This document shows, in pieces, positions 34,045-44,284 of a stretch of 64,000 nucleotides of DNA. Each line of letters begins with the position of its first letter. Within the stretch, counting starts at the first letter, position 1. The notes under the pieces are model-generated. The model searched no databases. It was not told the DNA's origin and saw nothing but the letters and a program-made list of their open reading frames with translations. Origin of the DNA: Erythrobasidium yunnanense (Eukaryota; Basidiomycota; Cystobasidiomycetes; Erythrobasidiales; Erythrobasidiaceae); contig BCJC01000006.1 of the NCBI GenBank assembly GCA_001600175.1, positions 1,317,968 through 1,381,967 of the forward strand. Reading direction: 5' to 3'. Made by a program: the position numbers and the translations under genes.

Positions 34045-36125
34045 CTAGACTTCGGGCTTCTTCGAGTTCTTCTTGCCCTCCAATCTCGCACTACGCACGC
34101 GTGTCTTCTTCTTTCCTTCGCCCTTCTTCCCAGAACCAGCAGCTCCTCCAACCCTCGGCGCGCTAACCTTCTTGATCTTGTTATCAAGCGCTTCCTTCGC
34201 CTTGACTGCTTTAATGGACTCGCGCGTTTTCTGCTTCTTCGCAAGCCGTCGCTGCAGACGTTCTTCGTCTGTCGACTTGAGTGTCTTCCGCTCTTCTCGC
34301 GAAAGATCACGCAGTGACTCTCCAATATCTGGACGCGGCTTGGCCAAGATGGCAGTAGATACCGCCGGACGAGCAGGCTTGGATGCACCTCGCTCTGGCT
34401 TGCTGTTCTTGTCGGGTTTTCCGGCGCCGGTAGCTTTGCTATCCATCTTGCTTTGTGCTTTCTTTGCGGCCGCTGTAGCCGTTGATGACTTGCATCGCTC
34501 TAGTCGTAATTTACGTTTCGAAAGCTTGACGCGAAGTGAGTCGAATGCAAGCATCTCGTCGACGCATTCTTGGTCCTATACGCAAGAGCTGTCAGACCCC
34601 AGATCACCTCTCGGGTTGAACTGTCGACTTACTCTGAATAGAACGTAAGCGAAGCCTTTGCCTTGACCTGTCTCCTGGTCTTTCACCACTCTCACTCGCT
34701 CGACCCAGGCGCTGGCAGATCCATCTTGCCCAGCAGGCGCTTGACCTCTAGCTTCTTGCATAAGCTTTTCGCACAGATCTCTGACAGCTTGCTCCTTCTC
34801 TTCAAAATCTAGCGAGCCAAGATACAGCGTCCGCTTATCCTCATCTAGCTTCTCTTTCCTTTCAGCAGCCAAAAGCTTCTTATTCTGTACCTCAACTGCA
34901 GGATCTGCCTCGCTTGCAGCTGACAGGCCGGAAGAGCGCAGCCTATCGACTCTGAGCGTCTGCCCTTCGAAAATAGTGTTGTTCGCGTGCTTAACGATCA
35001 AGGCAGCTAGTTGCTGCGAAGTCACTTGGCTGGCATCTTTCGTCGTCCAGACTATGTATGCGTTGCACGATGTAGCTTTCTCGCTTACTTCCTTGTTGAT
35101 GAAGGCGACTTTGCGCTTCTGGGCAGCTGTAAGGAACTTAGGCTTTCCTTTTGCTTGTCCAGCGGACGTTGGCTCATCCCCGTCTTCGCCGATTTCGTTC
35201 TCCCTCCACATACGCGCTCGCTTGCGAGAGCGATTCTCGCTCTCTTCTTCTGAATCAGGCTCTTCTTCCTTTGTAGGCTGCTTCGTCCCGGATGCAAGAG
35301 GTGCTGGAGCTGCTAACGGTAAAGAACGAAAGCGGATAGACTGATTCCTGATCAAGGCTTGGTAATTGGGTGACTCGGAAGGTAGAGTAGAGATGAGATG
35401 TCTTATGAGAGCTTTCCGAACGGACTAGAGTGGAACATCAGCTTGGTCAAGACATAGACAATTTCGGAAGGTTTACCTGAGTGGACACGCAGGCTATCGG
35501 CACGTTGCCCAAGAACGCTGTACGCGCATCCTTGTCCGCTGGAGAAGCATCTTGCTCTGGCTGAACTTTGCGCTTGGGCTTTGCAGCCTGTCCTCCAGAT
35601 TTTGCAGCTTTTCGGGCAGCGATATCTGCTTCGTGGACAAGCTCTTTTCCATCATCTTCTTCAGACTCTGAGGAGCTATCTTGCATTGTCTCGTCTGCTG
35701 CGACGCTCTTTTCCCGAATCTTGGCTTTTCCTTTACCGTTATTCTGCGAAGCAGCTTTGAGGATAGTCTGAGCATGCTGTCTAGCCTTCTTGACTGCGTA
35801 TGACTCTTCCAAATCCTCGTCGTCGTCGCTGTCTTGCTCGACTGTCGCTGCTGGCTTTTGCAGCTTCTTCACTTTGCGCTTTGGCTCTACTTGGTTCTTG
35901 CTCTTTGCGCTTCGAGCTGCTGCAATGATAGCTTCTGGAGGCTTCACGATGGATGCTGCTGACGATGTCGAAGCTACCGCTGCTGGCGCCTGTCTTTGGT
36001 TTCAGACATTTCCCTGCTGTCGATTCTGCTGGCCCACTCACGACTGGCGTACGCTGGAACAGCGCATCAAGATCCGTATCCTTGCTGGTCTTAGCTCCTC
36101 CTAGCAGATTCGAGAAGAAAGACAT
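34045..36125 (-). CDS. NOP12: NOP12/RBM34-type nucleolar RNA-binding protein (639 residues)
   Basis: Nop12 helps 25S rRNA folding and large-subunit assembly in the nucleolus. Exons 36042-36125, 35477-35989, 34633-35424 and 34045-34575 with introns of 52, 52 and 57 bases. The first half is acidic and Lys-rich with DSDDDEDLEESYAVKKA and SSSESEEDDGKE tracts. RRM1 begins RTAFLGNVPIACVST and resumes after an intron; its middle is broken by a long insert, as is typical of this family. It ends AFINKEVSEKATSCNAYIVW ... GQTLRVDRL. RRM2 starts RTLYLGSLDFEEKEQAVRDL, includes GQGKGFAYVLFR and ends LRVKLSKRKLRLERC. The C-terminus is very basic (KKGEGKKKTRVRSARLEGKK), a nucleolar-localisation type tail. 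Its 3' end converges with the transporter, 115 bases apart. Confidence 0.9.
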
Positions 36126-36338
36126 GTCGCAAGAATGGAGATCCGGCTGAACAGAAAAGATGATGGGTGTCAATGCGAATTGCCAACTAATGTACAATCC
36201 GGGCCGCGACTAGTCATAGCAGTATGCTGGCGATTCACACATGGACTCCGTATTTGCAGTTCAGACAGAGAGCCAAGAGACATGACGCTGTCAAGCGTAA
36301 GCTGGCAGCGAGCATCTCGAGAAAGCGGCTTTCCCAGA

Positions 36339-36846
36339 TCATTTGATCTCTATTCTCTGCGCTTGTACAACCGTCTTTCCTATGCAAGGTAGCTCAACCT
36401 TCAGCAGTCCGTTCTCCATGCTAGCTTTGATGTCTGCTGGCTTGATGCCCTCGGCGACAGGAATTGTGCGGCAGAATGAGCCAAAGGAGCGTCCCGAGTG
36501 AAGCACAACATTGTTCGCAGTGTCTCTTTCGTCTTTCTCTTGCTTCACGCTCCCGCATATCGATAGCCTGTTATGCTCCAGCGAGATATCGACGTCGTTC
36601 TTGCTCAGGCCAGGCAGCTCCGCGATGATCGATAGCTTGTCCTGCCGCATTCAGAGTCTGAGCTAGATGACTGGCGATGCTACTGGCAAATTTTCTCACC
36701 TCCTTCTGGACGACATCGAACTTTGGAGAGAAGCGACCTCCGACAGCCGAGTTCGCAAGACTGGCAAAGAGCGATGATACGCGAGGTTGGAAGAGCTTGT
36801 CTATATTGTCGTCGTTCTCGTCGCTGAAGAGCCGGAACAGGGACAT
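36339..36846 (-). CDS. Small heat-shock protein, Hsp20/alpha-crystallin family (149 residues)
   Basis: An ATP-independent holdase chaperone that binds unfolding proteins. Exons 36700-36846 and 36339-36641 join through a 58-base phase-0 intron. The N-terminal arm is MSLFRLFSDENDDNIDKLFQP. The alpha-crystallin domain (about 45-145) reads FDVVQKEDKLSIIAELPGL, DVDISLEHNRLSICGSVKQ and GSFCRTIPVAEGIKPADIKA, then ENGLLKVELPCIG. The A-x-x-x-NGLLxVxLP motif is diagnostic. No C-terminal I-x-I is present; the end is QRIEIK, whose IEI may serve. Its promoter must fit into the 222 bases between 36847 and the 3' end of the next gene at 37069. I found GAAGAAGG and TTTC blocks there but no perfect nGAAnnTTCnnGAAn array. 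Confidence 0.93.
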
Positions 36847-37068
36847 GTTTGCATTGGTTGGACTGGATAGAAGGCAAGGGTTTCTTGACTTGCCTTGACT
36901 TGTACAAAGGTATCAACAACGAAGAGAACACAACTCTCAACACTTTGCCGGAAACATTGTTTTTGAAATCCCTGGCCTTCTTCGACCGCACGTTATCCTG
37001 TCAGAATAGAAGTCTGAGTGATGCGAGCTGTCTGTCAGAGACCCGGACGAAAAAGGAATCAATCACGC

Positions 37069-38400
37069 TCACCCCGTAAGTTTTTCTTTCTTGTGGGTGT
37101 ACTGCGACAATCTCTCCCTCAAATCTGCCGGATGTATCCTGATTGCAGCATCTACAGCAACTAGCTGATCGTATGCTTCGAGTACTCTGCCGTACGCTTG
37201 AGGCGGCGATGTCCATATTGTCGCGTCTTCTCGATCAAGATCCATCAAGCTAGGGAACATGTTGCGTTGCGCAGCTTTGCGGAGAATAGCAGTCTGGATC
37301 GCTGGCGTTGTCCATGTACATATAGACTGTAGGCGAGGCATGCGAGCGTCGGCGTGCTTCAGATCTGGTCCACTTGTCCAATTCGGCGTGTCGTGGCATA
37401 CTAGCCGAAGCTCTCTTAACTTGGGCATTTCCACCAAAGCGTGCCAGGTTTTTGCGGACAGAACGTTTGACTCGAGCTGCAGGCGACGTATGCGACGAGC
37501 CAGAGACGGAGATATAGCGGACAGAGTGAGAGAGGAATCTTCTATACTATCATCACAGGAAACTTCGAGGTTGTCTAGCCTAGGCATCCTGCCCAACGCG
37601 GCTTCTACTATGCCGAAGCCCAGCTTGGTAGCACCTCGGAAGCTTAGTGATATGATGTCTGAAGTATGATGTGAGGGTTGAATCGGCAGGTCTTCATCCC
37701 AGGGCTCAGCCCAGTCAGGGTCGAGAAGGCTGTCGATAAAGAAATAGTGTAGGGTCGAATGTCCAGCGCCTAACTCAATCGCCTTGTAGAGTTCGTTTTG
37801 CGTTGGGTCTAGCGAAGACCTCAAGACAACGTGCAGCCTGACGAGAGGTAGCCTCTGCAAAATGATGCGCAATTTGCTGAGAGATGTGTGCCTTAAGCTT
37901 GCTGCCATTCTCGCGTCCAACGAAAAAAGATCTACCAAATCCTCTTCACTGTGACGTCCAGCTGAAAACACTAGAGCTAGAGACGCGAGCTTGGGATAGC
38001 CTTGCTCCAGCACGTCGAGGAAGAAGTCCGCTGTTCCTTCAAGGCTCAAAACTTCGGCAGATTGCGCAATGATGGAGTGATGCGTTATATGCCTGTTCAA
38101 GTCTGTGAGGCCAGAGTAGTTTGCCTTCATCGTATTGGGCACGCGGAATAGCTCCATCTTGGCAAGTCTGGAAAGACGCTTGCATACGCGACGGAGGATT
38201 CGTAGATGCGTTCTTCTGGTACTGTATTCGCTGCTGCATTCGCTGCTGAATGCGGTTGTGTAGATATGCACCTCAGAATCGAAGACTATACGCCCAAGGA
38301 TGTGACGAATGATGCGCGCCAGCAGCTCGTCGGAAAGCGAGAGCAGGTTGGCTCTGCCTGATACTGGAGCGGTAGCAATCGTGTCACCATGAGAAGCCAT
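37069..38400 (-). CDS. F-box-like protein, family member 1 (443 residues)
   Basis: Intronless. The N-terminal F-box-like segment (about 18-85) reads LLSLSDELLARIIRHILG ... LRILRRVCKRLSRLAKMELF. The same block, LSLxDE(L/V)LxRI...LRxLRxVxKRLxxLAxxELYxxPNTMK, occurs in the genes at 51394 and about 45500. Downstream there are loosely repeated Leu-rich stretches (MPRLDNLEVSCDDS, MPKLRELRLVCHD, MPRLQSICTW) of a degenerate LRR type, then IHPADLRERLSQY near the C-terminus. This suggests a substrate adaptor of an SCF ubiquitin ligase, with the target unknown. A splice-donor-like GGGGTGAGCG overlaps the stop codon, so a short alternative 3' exon cannot be excluded. Family membership is clear; function is inferred. 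Confidence 0.82.
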   Translation of the reverse strand: MASHGDTIATAPVSGRANLLSLSDELLARIIRHILGRIVFDSEVHIYTTAFSSECSSEYSTRRTHLRILRRVCKRLSRLAKMELFRVPNTMKANYSGLTDLNRHITHHSIIAQSAEVLSLEGTADFFLDVLEQGYPKLASLALVFSAGRHSEEDLVDLFSLDARMAASLRHTSLSKLRIILQRLPLVRLHVVLRSSLDPTQNELYKAIELGAGHSTLHYFFIDSLLDPDWAEPWDEDLPIQPSHHTSDIISLSFRGATKLGFGIVEAALGRMPRLDNLEVSCDDSIEDSSLTLSAISPSLARRIRRLQLESNVLSAKTWHALVEMPKLRELRLVCHDTPNWTSGPDLKHADARMPRLQSICTWTTPAIQTAILRKAAQRNMFPSLMDLDREDATIWTSPPQAYGRVLEAYDQLVAVDAAIRIHPADLRERLSQYTHKKEKLTG

Positions 38401-38630
38401 TGCGAAAGAGGAGTACGCGTGATGGACTGATCACTTGTCAGGAAGGCAAGAGATATATCAGCTCAGCCCGGCATCCCGTCACTAGAAACGAATAGCGATA
38501 CTTTGGACATTTTCAGAGACGATTCGTACATTTGCTAGTTACAATGATTACGCTTGCGGTGTACGGCTGTTACAGGCGTTCTGACTAAGGCTTGATTCAG
38601 TACAATACATTGTAGCACGTCTGGGCTTGT

Positions 38631-40789
38631 CTATGCTGCAGTCTCTTGTGCGTGCTGATTACCACTGGTATCAGTGTAAGACTTGATGATATTTCCTCCA
38701 AGGACTGCCAGTCGAGAGTCAGTTAAGTACACATAGTAGTTAGAAGAAAGGCAGACGCACCAGCAGGCACATAATCAGCCGCCTTGTTCGTAGCATTCAA
38801 GCTTAAGTTTGCCATTCTTCCGAGATAAGCCGAGTAAGAGTTCTCAATTTCCTCTCTCTCCTTCTCTTCCCTTTCGAGGCGCGCATCTTCAGCTTCTTCT
38901 TCTTTTGCCTTCTCAGCTTCTATTCTCTTCCTCTTGAGTTCGATCTTCTTAGCACGACGCGCCTCGTGCTCTTCGTGCTTCTTCTCCCGCTTCATCTGTC
39001 TCTTCTTGTGCAAACTTGGCCCCTTACCAAGTTTGCTGAATGTATTGCCGATATTGTCGCCGAGCTTCACGAAGCCAACTGCGACGGCATTATGGTGGTG
39101 ATGGTGCGGATCGTCCAGGATCTCGTTCTCGCTGTCTGAGGTACTGCTGACTGTATCCTCGTCCGAAGAGAGAACTATATCCTCCTCGTCCTTGTTCCTC
39201 GGCCGTTGAGGAGGGTCTTCCACGTTGAGCTCTTTGGCGTAATCATCGGTAGACTCGCCGAACTCCTCGTTGTGCCCGTGATCGTAGTGCCATAGAACGG
39301 TACCATCGCCGACGACGGTTCCATCTCGAGTCGCAATCGTCTTTCCGCGCACGTAAGGGCTCAAGTCCAGTTGGCGGATTCGAATTAGCTTCCATAGCTT
39401 TTCCCGGCGCTCTTTGAAGGCAGCATCGTCGCCTTGCGTCCATTTCTGCGTAGCTTCCGTCCATTGCTGTAATTAACGAGAACATCAGTACATGCTTCCC
39501 ACAGCACGGCACTCCGATCGCTCACCGTGACAGCCTTGGCGTAGCTTTCGATCCGCTTCTCCTTCGTTTCTGTATCTTCGTGGTCCTTATTCTCGCCGGC
39601 AACAGGTCCTTTGTATCTGTATCTCCAGGATGAAGTACCTCCAAAGTCCTTCTCTAAATGTTTAGGATCGATAAACTTGCCCATCTCAGATGCGCTGCTC
39701 GCGAAATGCACCTTCTCTCTGACAGCAGGGTCAAGCATGGGCTTGACGATCTTCCATACTGCAGAGAAGATGCCTGGAGCGTTGTATACAACTGCATGTC
39801 CGAGTGTCTCAGGGTAGTGCGACTGGAAGATCTTGATGACCATAGGCGCAACGTCCCAATCGACGTTACCGAGGGAGAGACCAGTCATATCGAAGACGAC
39901 TGATGAAGTCTCGACATCGGCTCCAACGGGAATAAGGTTGCGAGCGGTCTCCATGTTGAGCACGATATACTTGAGCATTTCCTCCTGATTCTGGTCGCTT
40001 GCTTTGTGGTACTTGACACGGGCATATATAACGGGTCTATTCTGCTTATCGGTTCCGTGGTAGTAGCATTTCGCGAGCGCCAAATTCTTCTTTGCTCCGG
40101 GCAGCTTGCATAGCTCTTCTTCTCCACCAGCGACAATCTCCTCGACCTTTGTGTCTATTCTCCACTTGATCGTGCTGCCGAGCCTATAGACGGAGTGTCA
40201 GAGTCTACATAGTTGCAGCACCAAAATCGCGACCTTACATCGCGAAAGCCTGCTTTACATCCCAGCTTCGGGCTCGGAGGAAGCGGAGCATGAGCGAGTC
40301 GGGATCTTCGCCCATAGTGAACTGCCAGAATGCGATGTGAAACTTGCCAGGTCCATGTTCATGTAGAAGCTCGTCCAGACCTCGTTGTTCTTCCGCTTTA
40401 TTAGCCGAAGCCTTGTCGGCGTCATCTTTTGCAGCTTCTTTTGCTTTTCCCTTGTTGGATGTATCGTTCTCAGCTCCTCCTTTAGCAGGAAGACCCTTTG
40501 CTGAGCTCTCGAGGCCTTTCGCAGCAGCTATTGCAGCTTTGCCGCCTCCATCTTCTGTATGGTCCAAGAATTCTTTCCAAATCTGCAATAATCAGTCAGC
40601 ATGGTTGCATAACAATGTTGTAGATGTAACGATCTCTTGCCTGCTTGAGCTTCTCCTTCTGGTCCGAGCTGTGACATCCGGCAATCTGGTCAGCCCTGAT
40701 CTGCAAGCAGACCTCGAGCGAGAGACTCACTCCAAGCTGCCAATATGGCCTGTAGCGTGCACCTCGTCTACCGGCTTGACTTCTGCCAT
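38631..40789 (-). CDS. Sec14-like (CRAL-TRIO) phosphatidylinositol-transfer protein, CSR1-like (622 residues)
   Basis: Sec14 proteins exchange phosphatidylinositol for another lipid and promote phosphoinositide synthesis. Six exons: 40731-40789, 40641-40668, 40239-40582, 39526-40183, 38761-39466 and 38631-38704. The CRAL-TRIO N part reads DPDSLMLRFLRARSWDVKQAFAM, then across an intron LGSTIKWRI. The lipid-binding part (about 180-400) has YYHGTDKQNRPVIYARVKYH, SSVVFDMTGLSLGNVDW, IFQSHYPETLGHAVVYNAP and WKIVKPMLDP. The long hydrophilic C-terminal half is acidic, then a Lys/Arg/Glu-rich helix (REKKHEEHEARRAKK), and resembles the CSR1/SFH2 branch. The intron at 40583-40640 begins GCAAGA: a GT donor cannot keep the frame. 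A 28-base exon (40641-40668) lies between two introns. The N-terminal Ala/Lys-rich insert (about 40-100) is unusual. Confidence 0.9.
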
Positions 40790-41120
40790 CGTATATTGTT
40801 AGTTATAAAATGGTCGAAAAGCAAAAGAAGCGCACAATGGATGCACAACCTGCTCAATCGAAAACAAGCCTGGACGTCATCCTGGTACCGAGACGGACGG
40901 ACTTAGCATTCTTGGGTCAACCAACACACGAGTAATGGATGCTTCGGCATTGCTACACAAGCACTCTACTGCAATACGCTGTATCCTGATCTGCTGCGAT
41001 CTACCTGCAATGCAATGTAGCCGGTAAGAGCCCGGCCAACTAGCCGAACTAGGTTCAAATGCGAAATAAAGAAGGGCGAATATACTTTGCTTCTCTTGAT
41101 GACTTTGATGAGCGTAACCT
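40790..41120. promoter_or_regulatory. Region upstream of the Sec14-like gene and downstream of carboxypeptidase
   Basis: 331 bases. It holds the promoter of the minus-strand Sec14-like gene and the 3' end of the minus-strand carboxypeptidase gene. No further gene was seen. Confidence 0.35.
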
Positions 41121-43362
41121 CTACAGCGACTCGTCGCGGAGAGTGCGCTGGAGCATCTCGAGAGCGACTTCGGGCTGATCGTACGGGACTACAAGAAGCT
41201 CAAGTCAGCTAGAGGCCTTCACTTATGTGTAAGTAGATACATACCCATATGTCCAGCACGCTCGATAGTTGCGAAAGCTGCAAGTGAATCTATCTCAGCC
41301 CGACTCTGGGTAAAGGGCAAACTTCAAGGCGACCCACTGAGTTTACCGCCTCCCAAGCTGTGCGCAGACTTCGTATCACCAGCTTTGACCTCTTTTCCAC
41401 CGACTTTCGCATGCCAAGGCTTCATCTCTTCCGCAAGGTACGCCTCAGAGCCCGACCAGTTCAAGCGGTCCAGCCAGACTTTGTTGCTTAGCCAGTTGCA
41501 GATCCAGTCGTACTTTCCGTTGTAGATGAGGACATCGATGCCGCGCTCTACGAGGGCAGTGACGAAGAGCTGGTATCAAAACAACGTAAGCTCAATTCTA
41601 AGTGCCCTATACGTGTGTTCGGAAGATGGCTTACGAAAGTGCCGATAGTAGGCACATCGTCATCTCTCTGGTGGAACTTGCTGTTGACCTTGTTGTTGCA
41701 ACCCTTGAAGCCGGGATAATCCTCAGGAACGCCTAAGACCTTTCTGATCTTCTTCTGATCGAGCAAATTCGTGATTCTGTCTGTTGCGTCGTAGCACAAG
41801 TTCTCAGCGAGTGTAGGGCAGGCCTAGTAAGATGTTAAGTTAGCAATCGTACTTAACGCTCAGAAGTAAGGGTATAGGGCTTACCTTCGAGACATCGTAA
41901 GGGTTCCAGAGAGCATTCATGTACGGACCCATGAATTGCGAAGAACAGAACTCGTGGGCGGCTTTGCAGTTGATCGGATCGTGGGTCTCGACACAAGCTT
42001 TGTTGAGCCAGCTCTCGCACCGAGGGACCTGTCTACCTTTCAGCAATTGATCGCATCAAGTTCAAATTGAGGGAGGACGCACATATGACTGCATGGTTGC
42101 GCAAGTACCGGCGTCCAGTACGGGTCCACCAGGCGCACCAGAGATGTTTGTGCAAGCTAGATTATATAAGCTGTTCAGCACACGCGAATCAGACGGGAGT
42201 CATTGATAATGTACCCTGATTGTAGTACGTAGGGATAGCGGTAATCTCGTCCGTAAGGCCATTTCCGATGAGGACGCTCTTGAGGTTGATGGGAGTGTGT
42301 CCGCCAGCTACTGCTTTGCGGTTCTCATCGACGATGGTGCCTGCGAATAGCGGGATGTAGCGTCCGCCGTAGCTCTGTCAAGAGGTGTCAGTATGAACTA
42401 GTGTGAAGAGGGCGAAGTTAAGCGCACCTCTCCGGCGATGTGGAAAGGTCGGCCTTTCAGATCGAATGTCTCGAAGAAGATGCTCAGGAATTGCTGGACG
42501 TCCTTGGCGGCTCTGCATGATTACATCCCGTTTTAGTGTTTACGAAGGTATGACGAGTCTACTCTGGCCCACCTCTCCGTGCTGTAGACGTGCTTGTTGT
42601 GGTCGGCATAGGAGAATCCGACGTCGACACTGTATACGACGCCATATCAGCTGATACAGTACGATATCATATATGCGCCTGCACGTACGGCTGGTCCATG
42701 AAGAGCAAGTTGGCATTGTTGTTCCAGCTGTGGGGGTTTACGTAGGTGGATGCTGTACCGTTAATAGGACCTTGTTCCTTGATCTGACATGGTCCAAGCT
42801 CCATCTGCGCAGATTGGAAGGTCAGCCCAAACAAGCCGGTAATCATCAGGCACGCATGAGCCCGCTTACGAGCATTCCCATGGAGGACGAGCAGCCAGGG
42901 CCACTATAGATAGAGTATTAGTGGATGGAAAACCTAGTGTGGACAGCAAGCTTGCCCGTTCAGCCATAGCACTACAGGATCCTCTGCCGGCTTGCTTCTT
43001 GATTCGAAGTAGTAGAAGAATAGATGGCTGTCTGAATCCAGTACATCTAGATATCCAGACCAGGACTTGACATTCTCTGAGTCGCACCATCCGTCGTTGC
43101 GTTTGCTGTATCAGACACCAACACCGTCAGCCCGTCAACCTGATCCGGCGCATGGCTCGCCGGCCATGGTATAAGAAGGTCAATCGCACTATCTGAGCTG
43201 GTGATTTGGATGCAGGTTATGCTTGAAGATGGTGAAGTCGTCGTCTACGCTGGCCAGCTTGCCCGAGTCTGCGAACAGGGGTATTTGCTGTCGGCTTGCA
43301 GAGACGGCTGTGGAGCCAGCAGCTACGGCGAGAGCAGCGATGGATCCAATGCTCAGCTTCAT
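41121..43362 (-). CDS. Vacuolar serine carboxypeptidase Y-like (501 residues, 13 exons)
   Basis: This vacuolar or secreted exopeptidase (peptidase family S10) releases C-terminal residues. Thirteen exons run from 43190-43362 to 41121-41188; several are short (34, 57 and 33 bases). The signal peptide is [22 protein letters not shown]. Diagnostic blocks are [25 protein letters not shown], split by the first intron, [24 protein letters not shown], and [14 protein letters not shown] with catalytic S206. They continue [15 protein letters not shown] with D415 and [16 protein letters not shown] with H478. The triad is complete and length is near normal for mature-plus-short-propeptide forms. The propeptide is much shorter than in yeast Prc1. 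An intron separates GE from the catalytic Ser codon. The intron 42904-42955 inside the WLNGG-PGCSS motif starts GCAAGC, a GC-AG intron. Confidence 0.94.
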
Positions 43363-44284
43363 CGTCAATGACCTTGCAAGGGAGTGGAGCAAAGGAAAGA
43401 AGCGAAGTCGCTGGGTTGGGACAGATACAGCGACGGCATGACTACTTCACGTGCAAGCATGCGGAAACCGATGGAGACTTATCATACATCGAGATAGCCT
43501 ATTCTCCTGGTCTGTCTGTCAGTGGACATGCTGCCTGCGGCCTTGTTATCTGTCCTGCTCTTTGTAGCTCTGCGCTGAGCTTCATCCAGATCGGCCGAGG
43601 TAGCAGCTGGTGAAGAGTGCTCTCTGCAAATGGGGCTATCTCTGTTCAGGCAGTCTGTCTCTCCTGCTTGCTGTAAGTCAGTTGATCAGCTATTCCTCGT
43701 GTGAAGCTTGATCCAAGAATCAGGAGAATGAAAAGGGAGTTTGATGCTGCAACATGTCTAAGGGAAGAGGAAGAAGGGTCTAAGCTACACTATAGGATAC
43801 TGCGCACGAAGCTACCTCAGCATTTGCAAAGAGAAAATGGCCATCCAGGATGACGAGCTTACCAATCTTCTATCATTCGATGCGCCGCTCTATACCTTGA
43901 AGCCCAGATTTGCCATACATTCACGATGCCTCTGTACGATATCCTTGCACTTGGCCTTGCTCTCGCTGTCCTCGTCAATGTTGCTGCCGTACATCAGAAA
44001 GCAGTCGTCTCTTGCTTTTTTGGTCTCTGGGCAGGCGCAGCATCTGCACAATCACTCAGCTATCACCTAACTGAACTGATGATGGGGTTCTTACGGCTTC
44101 AATCCCTGCGGTTTCTTCTCTGTGACGAGCGAGTTTGGCTTGTTGACCGACGCTTTCACGACTGCTTCGCTGGATGTAGCAGGAGTGACTGCTTCGCTGT
44201 TTCCAGATAGCCAGGATGATATGGACATTGTGCCGTTGTGATGATGATGTTGGACTGAAACTGACCTCTCCCAGGCTTGCCTTC
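43363..44284. promoter_or_regulatory. Long divergent region carboxypeptidase / PER1
   Basis: 922 bases between divergent genes, the longest gene-poor stretch in the window. An open frame at 43926-44210 encodes 94 residues with a hydrophobic start (YDILALGLALAVLVNVAAV). It could be a tiny membrane protein, but context and length do not support it strongly. Otherwise I saw nothing but presumed regulatory sequence. Confidence 0.35.

Noticed and set aside
34073-34648. Plus-strand open frame of 191 codons opposite the NOP12 3' end
   Set aside because: The reverse of Lys/Arg-rich codons gives this Leu/Phe/Ser-rich frame; NOP12 on the other strand is a firm family match.
43926-44210. Possible 94-residue membrane protein upstream of PER1
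   Set aside because: The hydrophobic start is suggestive, but the rest is unrelated to any pattern I know, another frame overlaps it, and it sits in a divergent promoter region.
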